64,000 nt of DNA from Spodoptera frugiperda (taxonomy: Eukaryota > Arthropoda > Insecta > Lepidoptera > Noctuidae): positions 11,166,001-11,230,000 of the forward strand of contig NC_064214.1 in the NCBI RefSeq assembly GCF_023101765.2, written 5' to 3'. Position 1 is the first letter of the stretch; the number at the start of each line of letters is the position of its first letter. The translations under genes and the position numbers were made by a program. This document shows positions 25,401 to 40,400 of this stretch, one piece after another. The notes beneath the pieces are model-generated. The model saw only the letters and a program-made list of their open reading frames with translations, was not told the DNA's origin and did no database searches.

Positions 25401-28400
25401 ATAGAAGATAGTGTAGTAGGTACAGTAATTGTAGTGGGTATCTAATAGACGTATGTGTAGTAATTTAAGGGAGGGTGGCTAATGACTCATAGTTGAAAGA
25501 CTGAAAAGGTTCTTGTTAGTTGGGTCAGTGGGTCTAATAAAACTTAACACGTATAATTAAATTCCTTTTAAATGTACATGGGTATTCTGTGACATCGGAG
25601 TCCAATACATTTTAATGGACCTTGATAAGATCAAGTCCGTAGTTTATCTAAATAAAACTCCAACAATACAAGGATCATTCGGAAACTGAAGGATTTTGTA
25701 ATAAAATTTACATAGATTCAAGATCTTACAGATATAGGTAAATTGTAGTACCGACCGACATACATAATAAGAAATAACACGTGTACGTAATACGTGTTTG
25801 TTGTTTTATAGCAGTGTACTTGTATAAGCTTTGAAATGTAAAAATCTATCTATACTAATATACATATACAACGTGTAACAAAAAGGGGGTATACATATCA
25901 ATGGCACGGTTTCTAGATAACATAACAAACGATACGGGAAGGGTTTTTTAAACTCATGTTTCCATGGTACCAAGTTATGAATTTTTCAAATCGCTCCGGC
26001 GCGCGAATCAAAATTAGGTAGACAGGTACTAGGCGATCAGATTGACAGAAGAAATGTTTCGTAATATTAGCGAGTGATCCCTGTAGTGTTGTGACACGTT
26101 TGTATGATTTGAAATCAAGAACTATGCGATACCAAGTATTTGGTACAAATTTTTTTTTAAACGTATTTTAAGCTGAAACTTTGTGTAGAGATTCTATTCA
26201 ACCTGTATTCATCAGGGCTTCTTGATGTACATATGTATATGGGTATTTTGTTACACGTTGTATAAAGCTGAAGAGTTTGTTTGAACGCGCTAATCTCTGA
26301 AACGACTAGTCCGATTTAAATAATTATTTTTGTGTTGGAGAGACCATTTATTGAGGAAAATTTATAACATTATGCTACGATCAATAGGAACCGAGCAGAG
26401 CGGGTGAAACCGCGCAGAAGTAGTTATAGAGGATAAAGTTGTAGGTAAGATTCTGAACTTTGAAATTGTATATGACTTTGTCTATCCCTTGGATAAAAAC
26501 TAATGTGACAACAGTCACATCACACAGATCGTAACAAAAAATATATTTGTAGTAAATAAAAACTAAATTACTTTACAATAATGGTTTTAGTAAATACAAA
26601 AGCTTTTAGACTAATCCCTAGGTGACCTAAATGGACCTAAGAGACCTATACAAAGTTATATTTAGTTGAATAACTCACAAATAGTTACGCACAGTACCGC
26701 ATAAAGCTATAACTAACCAGTTTATCATGGCCTCGCTTTATATGATCTTTCCGCACATTGAACAGTCAGTTTATACTGGTTTTGTATAGCTTTTCACCTC
26801 AAGCCTTACAAGAGTAAAAAAGTCTTTTGTTACAGGCGCAAGGCAATTGTGAAATGTCACTTTATTCTTAGTACCCACGTACAATTTCTTTAACACTATA
26901 CTCTATTTTCTTTTGTAAAGAAGAGCCATACATTCTAAACTCCCTCTAAGACTCGAAAGCTTAGTTTAGTATCAAATACGTTATATAATAGGCACCTAAA
27001 GCCAGGCTAGAACAAAAATGATTAATCTAAAATCTATAACAATGAAACTATAAATCAATTAATTCCAAGATTTAATCTGTTCGAAGCAAACAATAAAATT
27101 ATGTTTTGCGAATTGGAAAATTGAAATCTGTTAAGCAAACAGATTTATTGGCGGGCATTTTGAAAGCCGATAATTTGAGACGTTATGTAAAAACTAAGGT
27201 TTTGTTCTGTAAAATTGAAAAATGGAAATATGTTATTAAATTAACAAAATTTACTTAAGGTAATTGTAAATATACATAAAATAACGGTAAATTATATCAC
27301 CACTTTGTTATGGGTGTAAACCTATTTCAAAACACTGGGCATAATTCCAGACTATGTGTGTACAGCGCGTCGCGTTCCGCGCGCACAGAGCCATCAGACC
27401 ATTACAGATGGGGCCCAGTAGGGCTAATGTCCTATCCGGCGCTGCGGACTGGGGTTCTGGCTCAAATAGCAGGAGTAGAAACCGGGTGGTTTTAAGTCAT
27501 TAAAAGTCACCAGTCAGACACTCTCTCTCACCTCGTCCTAGGCGGGAGAAGTCATTGAATGATTTTCCCCCTCAAAAAGGGCTATTAAGTACTGGAAATA
27601 CGTACTTTGCCCAACCTCTTACCGAATCAAGATTTCTTGCTATATTAATAGCTCAACCCAGAAAATTCCTAAGGAACTCTTTAATAGAAGCTATTTATCA
27701 ATGAAATCGAAAATAGCACGACATGACATTTATAATCTCTACACAATTTTTTAAATATAAAATTAAATGTGCCAAGGTTTTGTGTTGAAAACAAACATTT
27801 GGGCTTTGAAGCAAGATTTCTTCTGACTGTTTTGTGATTTATTGAAATTAATTTCAAATATAAAATATTCATTAAAACTAACAAATTCATTATGTTTCTT
27901 GATCATGTGTTATCATTCTTTGCTTTGCTTGTGTATGTCGTAAGATCTCAATAAGAGACTACACATTTTTTATCGCCCATGTCTATGGACGGCGGCAATT
28001 TCTGTCTACACGAAACACGAGAGGTGTAATAAACGAGTTGCCGGCCTTTTGGGGGTTAGGTATTTTAAGAGTTGTTGGGGAGATTGGAAAAAGGGCAATA
28101 TCGTGCCTCCGCGGTAACCTCACTCATGCACGTTGGTTTTCTGAAAGGCTATGGTATAATTCCGGCTAAGCCAGCCTATTCGTGCCGAAGCATAGCTCTC
28201 CCACACTCATGTGTGATTCGATATTTGACAGAAATCTGACAGCAGTGCTTTCCGATTAACTTTATTAATTTATGTGATTCCAAGCCTACATTTATTATTG
28301 ATATGAGATTATGACCAACCTTAAATAAATCAAGTTGTTTCAAAATACCAAATAAAAAAATAAAAGACGAAGATCAAAACAAATTCCTTCCTTTATGATT

Positions 28401-31400
28401 CCTTTCATTTTTTAAAACCCAGTTGTTTAAACTCAGTGTCATTCAATTGTTTCGAACATAAATTATTTGACATCCTTAGTTCTTCTTACAAACAAACTGA
28501 CGTTGAAGACAAAAAATTGTTTTAAAACTACAAAGCACAACGTCACGCTTTTTAATCCTTGAAGGGTTTGGCAGAAGCAGGTATAAATTTGTACATTACC
28601 CAATTTTCACCAAGCTATTTCCGATCCAATATAAGATTGAGATATTTTTTTAAAACCATAGCTTTTTACCTGTCTTTATGAACAAACCCAAAACCTTTGC
28701 TCATTCACGCAGAAGCACTTGTGATCACTTGATCAGCTAAGTAGACAATGAGCAAACGAGTTTTAAAACAAAAACAACAAATCTTCAAGTTACAGCAAAA
28801 ATATTTACCACATTTTAACAGTTGGGAAACTACCATCAACATCTAGTTGAAAAGTTTCATCCCATTATTTGGATTGCGAAAACTTTGTATGATAACGAAT
28901 GATACAATGTTTGTTTCGAAAACATTAAATAAATACGTGCAATTTTTGTTCTGACTTGATATATTTCACAGTTTCCATCAAAACTAATTATGTTTATAAG
29001 AGTAGCTGTAGTCTTGGCGTTCGTTCCTGGAGTGAAAAGTTATGAAGTACTGATTTTATCTTTTGTTGATATCTGTAACTGACAATTCAGGAATAATTTA
29101 TACATAAAGTAGAATTGGAATGAGAAATGGTGAAAAAATAGCTAATTTATCTTGGAAGCTGGGAATAAAACCTGGTTTTAAAAAGCTCGTAAAATATATT
29201 TGGTAAGCTGAAAAACTGTGATAAACGTTTTTATGTTAGTAATTGGTATTTTGTTATTAGCCTTTTTTGAGAGGGGAAAATCATCCAATACCTTCTCCCG
29301 CATTGGGCGAGGCGATAGGGGGTGTAAGACTCGTACTGACTAAAACCACCCTGTTCCTACTCTTGCTTTTCGAGCTGGTACCCTGGTAAACCAGCTAGGT
29401 AGTCCGCAGCTCCGGATAAGGCATCAGCCCTACTGAGCCCCATGTGCATTGGTCTGATGGCTCTTAGAGGTATACCCTTACTATTAACCTCACATAACTA
29501 TATAGAACAAAATTATATTATATATACCAGAAAATCAAATATCTGTCCAAAATACACGGAAATAATGTTATTTACATAGTAATGAATGCAGTGTGCTAAT
29601 TAAATTCATTTAGATTTATATCTGACAGAAAGTCGGCAGCTGCAGTCTGTGACTCACGCAAGTACAGATGGTCGTGGTCTATGCCAATTTTGGTTTTAAT
29701 GGTGTGAAAATATGTGTATATGTAAATATACGGCGTGTGTGTATTTATTATAGACATATTAATATTATATAATTCGTTCAGTAAGCAATGCAAAAGTATT
29801 GATGTTTCAAATCTATTGTGAGTTACATTAGTGCGTATAATGGTTTTATAAATATTTATTTGCCTTTAAAATTAGAGCGCAAATTTCCCACTGATGATAT
29901 TATTGCTGCAATAAGATATTCAGGGTACTTTTCCGCCAGAGATGTGCTATGTAGCTATACTAAGAAGATATAATAGCACAGCTGTGAAACTGTGCGAGAT
30001 AAAATTAAGAGATGTTAAACTTTTTAGTTAAACGTCTTTTAACTTTTCATGAGACCACTTCATCAAAAAAAGCCGTTTGATGCCGGCTTTGTTATAGTTT
30101 TAAATAACCTTAAGTAAAAATAAAGTAGTCTGCAAGAATAAAAGTGAAATAGATTGACAGACATAACAAAATGACTGTATAGCCCTAAGCAGTTTAAAGG
30201 AACATTTTTAAAGTACAACTTTTTTCTAAGTAGGCCCCGAAGGGATGAACCTGACGCCTATGAAAAGGATTGACGAAAGGAAGCTTTACGAAGAGACGAG
30301 TGGAAGGAGGGTAGGGAGGCCTTTGCCCTGAAGTGGAACGACCTTAGCTGATAGTACGAATAATAAGGAAAGACTATCAGTTTAAGTGTGGGAGAGCCAT
30401 GCTTTGGCACGAATGTGCTAGCTCGATGGAGTGATACCATGGCCTCACAGAAATCCAACGTGAAACTACGTTGCGCAGTTTCGTCGTGTGAGTGAGGTTA
30501 CCGCAAGCCCAATTACCAGCCCAATCCAAGATTCTCCAAAACTCCTCAAATTCCTAACCCCCAAAAGGCCGGTAACGCACTTATAACAATTCTGGTGTAT
30601 TGGGTGTCCATGGGCGACGGCGATTGCTTACTTACCATCAGGTGATCCGTCTACTCGTTTACCGATTTATCCCAACAAATATTTTTCATCCTCAAGCTTG
30701 ATAGTTACAGCTTTAACCACATTAGTCACACTATAAGTAACGGTGTGTTGTGGTTTCTAAGATTGGAAAGAGAGGGTCTTCGTATCAGGTCAGGTGTTTG
30801 CACTTGACGGGCTAATGCCCTGCTATCTTGACAATCACTTGTCGGGAAGTTCTCTTCGAACTTTTCTTGAACATACATACATACATAACCTCACGCCTGT
30901 CTCCCATGGGGGTAGGCAGAGGCAATGGAACGCCAATTGCCACGGTTCTTATATACTTCTTTCGCTTCATCAACAGTCATCAGTCTTTTCATGCATGCTC
31001 GTCGGTACATTATAATTTAATTGGTTTTCTTGAACATTATAATTTAATATATTAATGTCACAGTTTTAGTCTACACAAAATATTTTTCGTATTAAATCAC
31101 AGACGGAAAAACCCAGGAATGTCAAAATTTGTCATTGTTCGGGTGAATGACAGTGCGAATAGATATTGGCTATGCGCCTGCGACGCCTGCGACCTCTGTT
31201 ACCTAACACTCATTACGTCTGACTGATTGCTGTTTTGACGTATTTATGTCTGTGATTCATGCTTCCGTATATCTACGTACTTGGATATTACACGGAAATT
31301 CCAAAGGATATATTTAAGATTTATTAATAATAAAGTCATTGATGTAAGTGGTTGTTTGTATACTCAGAAGGTATGATGAAACTGTTAAATAAATTTTCAT

Positions 31401-34400
31401 GTGTAGTCATTTCATTTGCGCAAGCGAGAGCTTTCAAAAGAGAACAGATGGGAAAGAGACAGAGAAAAAGAGAGAGAGAGAGAGAGAGACACACACATTT
31501 CTTAATTGATTGACGTAAAATATATTAACACAACTAATTCAAACCACTAATGGTTTCTATGTTCTAATTAACAAACGAATGTCTACACCGGGACCGGAGA
31601 TTCGTCCTTGAGTTCTTTCCGTTTTTAGAATACAAATACTAATATATGTTTCACAATTTTGTGACCTTGTACAATTAATTGGATTATTTATTTAGGACAC
31701 ACGTTACGGCCTATATAAATAATCACTTTAGTATGCTACATGCTATCATAACTAAAAATTACGAAAATCATCATTGCGGTACTAAACATGTCAAGGCTAA
31801 AAAAATCAAATAGATTCTCTTTATTGAAAACGATAATCAATGAAAACATGTCCTTGACATATAATATTATACAATATGACATTGGAGAAATTTCAGGAAA
31901 ATCCCATACAAAGTGTTTTTTATGGGATTTTCCTGGAAAAATGTTTTTATGGGATTTCACGGGAAACAAAAATTACCAGATGGTAAGCACTCGGCGCCAT
32001 TTAAAAAATATCTAACAACGACAGAGGAGCTACACGTGCCTTTTGGGGGTTTGGGCAACAGATATGGAGGGTGATTGGGCCCCCGGTAACCTCACTCACA
32101 CTGCGAAACACAACGCAAGTCAACACTTGTGCTGGTCGGTTACTAGTACAACTACTTGTACAGCTACTCGTTACCGACCCCAAGGTGCTTGTATTAAAAT
32201 ATTCATATTTGTGATGAAAGTTTCAAAAGTAACGTAATATCCTTGATCATAATATTAATTCGGCGCGGTGGCTGGACCTGGGCTGAGTTTTCCGCACGAA
32301 ACAACCCTTTGTGTAATCCACAAATTGTTGTATCGGGTTTGGGTGCTATGTGTATGTGAAGTTGTATGTTTGTAAACGCACCCACGGCACAAGATTTTCT
32401 CCTATACCACGGGTGTGTAAGCGTGTAAAAAATGTCTGTCTAGCTGTATGTATAAACAATTCACAATTATTTATGTCTTATTTAATAACTTCTTGGATCA
32501 GATGTTATGTATTTTCTTTGTTAAGCTTGCGTATGTTTTGACGCCGCCAACAGTTCGTGTACGATTCTATTTATGTTTTATTTATGTCAAAATAATGACT
32601 AACACGATCGGAATCTGTTTGAATTTTAGTGTAGAAGGTATTAAGGAGATACACTAACTATAATAATAAAATAATCGCATATCACCGTCAGTAAAAAAAT
32701 ATTTTATTTTCAATTTAGAAATTGTTCGTTAGTCCGAAAGTGTAACTACAAACAAACAAATAATACTTAATTAAATTTTTGATAATGAAAAAGTCAAATA
32801 TCAAAGTTCAACTACGGAATCCACAAAACTAAAGAAAGATATTATACAATATAAATGAAAAATAAACGTTATTTTTTTCTACAAAAGATTGTGATTTGAT
32901 TGTCAATTTGTTCAAAGTTAATCGAATTTATTGTTACTTATATACCAGTATCAATTTCTGGGAACTTATTTCCTTGTAATATATTTTTCAAGTAAGATCT
33001 GTGCAGACGAGGAACTTTTCCCTCCGAATATAGACTTCTCACAATAGTTCACCACTGATCTAGATTTTATTCGCTTCACTGATTTCACTGTATAAGTGTG
33101 GGAGATCGGCACGAATGGGCTGGCTCGACCGGAGTAGTACCATGGCCTCCCAGAAAACTTTCATGTAACAAAGCTTGCGTTGTAATTCGTTATACGAGTG
33201 AAGATACCGGAGGCCTAATTATCCCCCTTCCCAATCCCACGCCTCGATTCCTAAGAAAACCTTAAATTATTATAACCCCTAAAAGGCCGGTAAAGCACTT
33301 GTAACGCCTCTGGTGTTTTGGGTGTCTATGGGCAGCGGCGATTGCTTACCATCAGGTGATCCGTTAGCTCGCTTACCAGCTTATATCTTTAAAAAACCTT
33401 CACTTCCGAAAACATTATTTTTAATTTATGACGATTCTCGTCAATTCACGAAAATGTACCTATACTTGAAATGTAATCGAATAACACCCCTTTGTCTGCC
33501 ATCACCTTAATGTGAATAAATATATATTACATACGTCATCATAAATTGCCTAAGTAGGTACTATATATGTTTAAGTAGATGATTAGGGTTGATCTTGAAT
33601 AAGGTAATCAATTGGTTCGAATGACAAAAATAAATAGGAATGAGTTTCCTTGACACGAATTTTTGTAGGTCTAGGTCCTGGATTATTAAATAATATCATT
33701 GTGCTTTTTAATATTTTTTAATCATATTAGATTGCCTGTCACTTTATAGTACGTCGTAGTTTTAGGGCATAACTAAGGTCCAAACGTGGCATTAGATACT
33801 GAACGTTTTTCACACATCAACAGCCTGTAAGTGGCCACTGCTGACCAAAGGCCTCCTCTCACACCACGGAGAAGGTTTGAGCAGCAATCATCACACTTGC
33901 TCAATGTGGGTTGGTAATTTCAAATATTTCCTTTCCCGTTAGTCAGTGGTTTCTGAATAATCTTAGAAGGTACATAATATAACTCGGAATATGTCACATT
34001 CGTACTTTGCCGTCGGTAAGTTTCGAACCCGCATCCTCATGCATGAGAAGCGGGCGACCACGACAAAGCTAAGAACTCAATACAGTCGAACCAGACATAG
34101 TTGAAGGAAGGCCAAGAAAGATAAATCGATCTACTTACACATTACACATAAAAATTATATTTTATCTTCATTCTAATTCTAATATAAATACACATATTTC
34201 CGATCCCACTTCATAATTTCCACTAACTGTGTATCAATCTTGTACCACTTTGTGACAATTAGAGCGATATAGTATGAAACATCGAATGTCTTCTATAAAT
34301 TCTTGGCACAGATCCAGGTACAAGCAAAAACCGTTTTTATTGCGTTAATAAAAAAGTATAAAAACCATTGTTTTGTTATGTGCTAACCGCATATTTTAAC

Positions 34401-37400
34401 TAATCGGCTGTTCTATTATGTTGTTAAATATTTATTAGTGGATGTAAAATTCAAGAGGTGGAAGAAGCTCGTCACGTTTTTGGCAGTAGTGATATGAAGA
34501 CCGTAGACTAATAATTTCGGTCTGTGAACCGTTTCACCAATTCCTAAGGAGATCTTTAAGGCAGTATTCCAAGATCAAAGCAGTAAGGCAGTATCTTGCA
34601 TGGGGTTACTGTCACAACCTTTCATAATTTGCTGAAGGTGATGGTCCCTACTTACTTACTTTTTTTTTGATTTAATTTTAGGGTCGGATACAAACGGTTT
34701 GCCCAATGGGAAACAATCAGCACCGCCCAAGGACACCCGTAACACCAGAGGAGAAATAGGTGTGGTGCCGGTTTTTTAAAAAGGAATGCGTTCTTTTCTT
34801 GAATGTTTGAAGCTCGTATCGGTTCGGAAATACTGCCGGCGACAGCTCATTCCACAGTTTTGCTTTGTGACTTGAGGTAAAAGGTTTCGAGAGTAACGAT
34901 GGAGTTTCATGCTCGTTTCGAATTCGGAGTTATACTTTGAAACGAGCACCTAGCTTTACTGACAGACAGACCGACGGACAATTCAATTTGACGTTTCAAA
35001 AGCCTTCTAATTTAGGATTAATTAAAATAAATGCTTTGATTTTGACTTTGAGAGAAACACGCAGTTATTAAGTTGTCTTGTAAACCATCTATACGATCGG
35101 GATGGAAGTAAAGCTTGAAGCTTCTATGCTTTAAAGAAACGTTTGTGATTTTAAAGAAGACGTAAAACAAGTCATAAAATTAGATCGCCAATAAAATTGT
35201 ATTTCAAACTTTATATTATCGGAGAACAAAGAGAAATGAGGTGAAACAAATGTTTAGTGACGTCATATCATATAATATATGTAAACACACCGTCTCTTCC
35301 CGGTGAGTCACAAATGGAATGTCGGATCGCATTTAATATTCGGATGCATTATGCATTCGTAAACAACAATTTTGATGCAGAAAATTTTGTTTTTGGAAAG
35401 ACCTCATTTTGTTACATGTAACTTTTTGTATGTGCTTACCCAGGTTTGAGGCATTAAATAAGAGGTACCTAACCTATTACGGTGTACAATATACCGGTAT
35501 TATGTGCCGTAATGTGCACCTCCGCCTACTCCTTCGGGGATAAAAGGTGTGACGTTGTACCTAAGCTATTAGTAGAACAGCATTGATATGAAACAGTGTC
35601 CTTTATTAAACAATCACGGTTTAGCCAGTACGTCTGCGCACGCTGCTCAGATGAAGAGCCCCTCTGTTTCTCATTCGAAACTAGGAGAACTTTTCTCCTT
35701 ATGTTTACAGGACTAAATCGAGATTGTTTAGTTAATTTAGTTTTCTCACGATAATTATTACAATAATTGTAGTAACCATAATCTGTTTTTCTTTTCACTT
35801 TACTTATTTATCTGTTTACCATTTCCAGTCAAAATTTTTTCTGAGAATCTGAACAATTCTTATCTGATCCGTAAATCAACATAATATCCTCAACTTATAA
35901 AGATACCAGGAAGTACGTTCTCTCGAAATATTTCTTAAGTTTCAATAAATAACAATGTTTTATTTACCACAAAATTAAATGTTGTAAAAAATATTTTTAG
36001 GTACAGTCGACTCTCGTTAATTTGAAACTGGACTCTTCAAATATTTCGAATTACTCAATGTTCGAAATTTTAATTTACCTCAAAATGTCGGTACTAACCT
36101 CTGCAAATTCTGAGTTTTTTCTTTCCTTTTCTGAGAGTTTGATGCCTATAAGTTTGAATCAACAAGTCATTTGGTTACATAGAATTGATTTTTTCATTTG
36201 AATTACCAAGTGTATAAAATTGTATGAAAATATAGATTTAGGTTGAAATAATATAAAGAGATTTTCAAGGCACCTCCTGAAAATTAATATAAAGAGGTTT
36301 GAACTTTGAATTAACGAAAGTCGACTGTGTGTGACCTAATTTCAGTTTACCATTTCTCCTTGTCTTTATAACCCAAAGAGTGTTTAGCTCTCATACTTGA
36401 ACCAGTTAAAAGTTTCCAACTAACATTAAAAGTCCCTAAATAATATTTAAATTCGGTTTAAATTCGACTAACAAAGCTATGAGTGAGAGCTGTCTTAAAC
36501 ATTTTGTATTTATGTACTTAACAAGCTATACTAAACCAATTTATGATGGTCGGGCTTTGTATGATCTTTCGCTGTATGCAAAGGTCAGTTTATACTGGCA
36601 CCCACTGGTCGATCTAGGTACAACCGTGCTTTCTAGACAAGTCTTAGTTTTCATTCAATTACGACACAAAACCTCCAAATTAGCATAACTTATCACGTAG
36701 ACAAAAGCATTCATTATTTTAATATACAAACTTTGGATTATGAAAATAATAGATTTCGGAGTTCGACTAAATAAAATAAGTAATATTATTATGATCTTGA
36801 AAGTTTTAATTAGAGTAGGTATTCAGTAAAATAGAAGTACTTATTAGTAAGTATAGAAAATAAAGTTTTGCCGAATAGGTTACTGACAAATTGAAAAATG
36901 GGGTATGAGATTTAAAAATTACACCCGAAACAATTAGAATTTTCGACATAAATAAAAAATCATATAATATATTGTCCATGATTGCCTTGACCTTAGTTGC
37001 TTGAAGTTTCTGTAAAAAAAAGATCCAGAGATTTTGGATCATTCTGAGATCGGTAATAATTTTGGCCGGCAGTAAATTGTCGAGCACAGAGAATAGTTAC
37101 TTTATTCTTAACCTGGTTAGGATTAAGGTAAGGACTAAGAAAATGGCTAGGAAATATGTACATATAACACATTACAAAATGAAATTCAACATAAAAATCT
37201 AAACGGACAATTTGCAAACTGTAATTTAAAACAAACGTCGTGAATGAACGCATTCCTATTATTTTTGGCTCGAGTTGAAGAGAATAGAATAGAAACGTCA
37301 CTGTTAACGTCTAGACTGTAGACATAAACAACTGACTGTACTATCAAGCTAACATCTCGTATTGACGTAAGCAGAACAGCTGAAAAAACCAATCAATGGT

Positions 37401-40400
37401 TGTATGATGATTCACAAAAGCTAGAACTTCAAAACGTTCATCACTCTCGTTTCTTATGTTGTTTATATTTCAATAAAATTTAGTTTGTTTAGTAATTTGA
37501 ATGAAAGGAAATGGAATGGAATCCTTCATTGCTTTAGTTTGTATGAGAAGAAACAGTGCGATTTTCGCGTCTAAAAAAGTTGGGAACATTAATTTGTCTA
37601 ATTTACACTTTCTGGTGACGGGTGATCAGTTTTGGTAAGTGTGTTTTGATCTAAATTGCGTTTAGTGATCGATTAAAAAGTATACATAAAACTATACAAC
37701 ATAGGTATCAACTTAAAACTTTTTTTAGATTCAGTCAACTAGGCAAATAAGTAATTTCTCTGAAAAGTGTAAAAAGTCTCTTTAATAAATCGTCAAACCT
37801 CATACAATTTCTTATTTGAGGTTCACCTCTTTGCGGGCTTGGCGACGAATTATTACCTAAGCTAACATTTTTTTCTGATATTGTGACTAGTGTCACAAAT
37901 TAAAGAAATGTAGGAAATATAGGAAAGACACTTATGAACATAGGTACTAACCAGTTTTGAACCAAGCAATTTCCATCAAGATTAAATTTCATCAATCTGC
38001 TCATCACTGCACTGTAAGCAAATCGATTATAAAATACCTTACGTATTTTTTAAGAAAATAGTGTTCGCAAGACCTGCTTATTTACAAGTGAAATTATTTG
38101 TATATCGGCATAAAAATCTATCATTTGCGTCATACTAACGGATGTAGCTGTAGTAAAAACTATTTAAATCGATGTTAGGCTTTTTAAATACATCGTGGGT
38201 ACACACATACCCTCTTAAATTTACTGCAACTTTGTGTCTTAACGTCACGTGGAAATGTTGTTCTTTCTGACCTATTCATTTTTTTGAGGGGATAAAATCA
38301 TCTAAAGACTTCTCCCGCCTTGGGTGAGGCGAGAGGGAGTGTCAGACTCTTACAGGCTAAAAACCACCCCGTTCCTACTTTTCGAGCCAGAACCCCGGTA
38401 AAGCCGCTACGTAATCCGAAAATTTTTAACATTATAACTAAGTTCTTAATGATATCATAAGTGTATTAATAGGCTAAGAGGTAGCACTACTAGAATTGAG
38501 AAACAAAAATGTCAATGTACGAACTTGACATTGACATTCATGTAATTTGTAATATGTCAGTATCAATTCTGTTGATTGACATCCCTATTCCATTTACCTC
38601 GGTTAGACAGCTGTCTTAGCTCTAAACGCTAGATTAAATAGGGTGCTGTCTAACCCACGATACAGTATCACTACGTAGTATAAAACTAAGTCGCTTTTCG
38701 CCGCTGTGTGTCTGTATACTTAGCATATCTTTAGAATTACGTAGCAATTCAAAAGGAAGGATTATGGGTATAATATGGTAGAGAAATATTAATATTCGTA
38801 CGAAGCCAGGGCGGATTGCTAGTAGGAATCTACGTAGTTTTATTTCTGCGATAGGGTCAAATATTATGAACAAAAACAAATAAATCAAAAACCCTTATAT
38901 TCTATAGAAAATTAGGGTTCATTTTGTGTATATTATATAGATTATATTACACACATAAAGAGTATCATTATCAAAGGTGGGTTTGAGTCCAGCTTCCGTA
39001 ATTACTGTATTTCATATTTTGTCAACAAATAGGCCTAAATACACGTGGAACAATGTACAGTGAGACCTTATTAAGTAAGACATCAAGGGACCTGCAAATT
39101 GGTATCACTTATGGAATACCATTAACCCAGTGTCTTAGATAACCAGGTATAAATAACTATATTTTGTCTTGCCACCATTAAATAAGACCTAATTAACAAT
39201 GTATTTAGGTGAACCTATAAATAATATACAACAAGGTCTGATTCTTTAGAAAACACAGTCACACAATATAAACGCACAAAACAACTATAAAGTTCTCGGG
39301 AAATGCGACGACATACATATACCAGCACATCAAGCTACCACAAACAGTGTAAATCCTTTAACCAATTTTCAGCTTTAATACTAAATGTATAAGGTTGAAA
39401 ATGTATGAAAGTGAGCAGATACTTTGATGTGCTGTTCACACAGTTTGCGGAACCAACAGAGCGTGCTCTTGACCGCGATTCCGTACAAGTGTCAGTGATG
39501 TGCACGAGAATGCGATCGTGAACTTGTATGGATATAGCTAGGAAGTGGATACTATTTATACTTTATACCCTACATTTATAAGAAAATAATACATCTTATT
39601 ACTAGGGTTGATAGATTCAGACTGATAATTTTCTGGACATTTCTAGGGCCCCGAACGCAATCTGAGTTTTGGTGTCCCATCCGAGTCTAAACTGTAAAAG
39701 AAGGAATTAAGTAGGTATCTGGAATTTTCGATTGACAAAAAACCGTTTTTTTTAAAGAAATGTTGTCCATTACTTTCATAAATAAAATATTAAATGTAAT
39801 TCAACTTTTGCAAGTAACTCTTTAAGGACTAATTTTAAACTTTGGACGATGCGAGCACGTTACAACGTTTGGTTTGACTTTTGCAGCCTTAGTATTGTAT
39901 TTTTTCATTCCGGGACAGTAAAGTAAAATTACTGGACACGGGACAGCACACCATATTCCGGGACAATCCCGGAAATCCCGGCCATCTGGCAACCCTACTT
40001 ATTACACGCGCTACGTTTTCATGGAATTGGCTTACAATCACAATCGTACCAATATTTCTTATAACTTTAACCGCCGTACTCAGAGTCATTTTAATGGTTA
40101 CTTAACCAAGTCCATAGCGACTCTTTTCCAAACAAAATCGTTAGTAAGGAATAGTTTAAGTAATCATTAAATGTCTCTGAGTACGACAGTAAGATGGTAT
40201 GTTATGCTGGTGTACGTGTCATGTTCGTGAACGAGCGCCGTCAACTGGGACTGGTCAGCTCCAGACTGTATTATTTTATGGTCCTTCATTCAGTCAATAC
40301 CACAGAATAATATTGGTGATACATTATTCTAAAACCGAACATTGTATTGTGAACCTGATTAAAAAAGAGTAACACATGGAGTTTTTTCCTCGTTCTTCTC

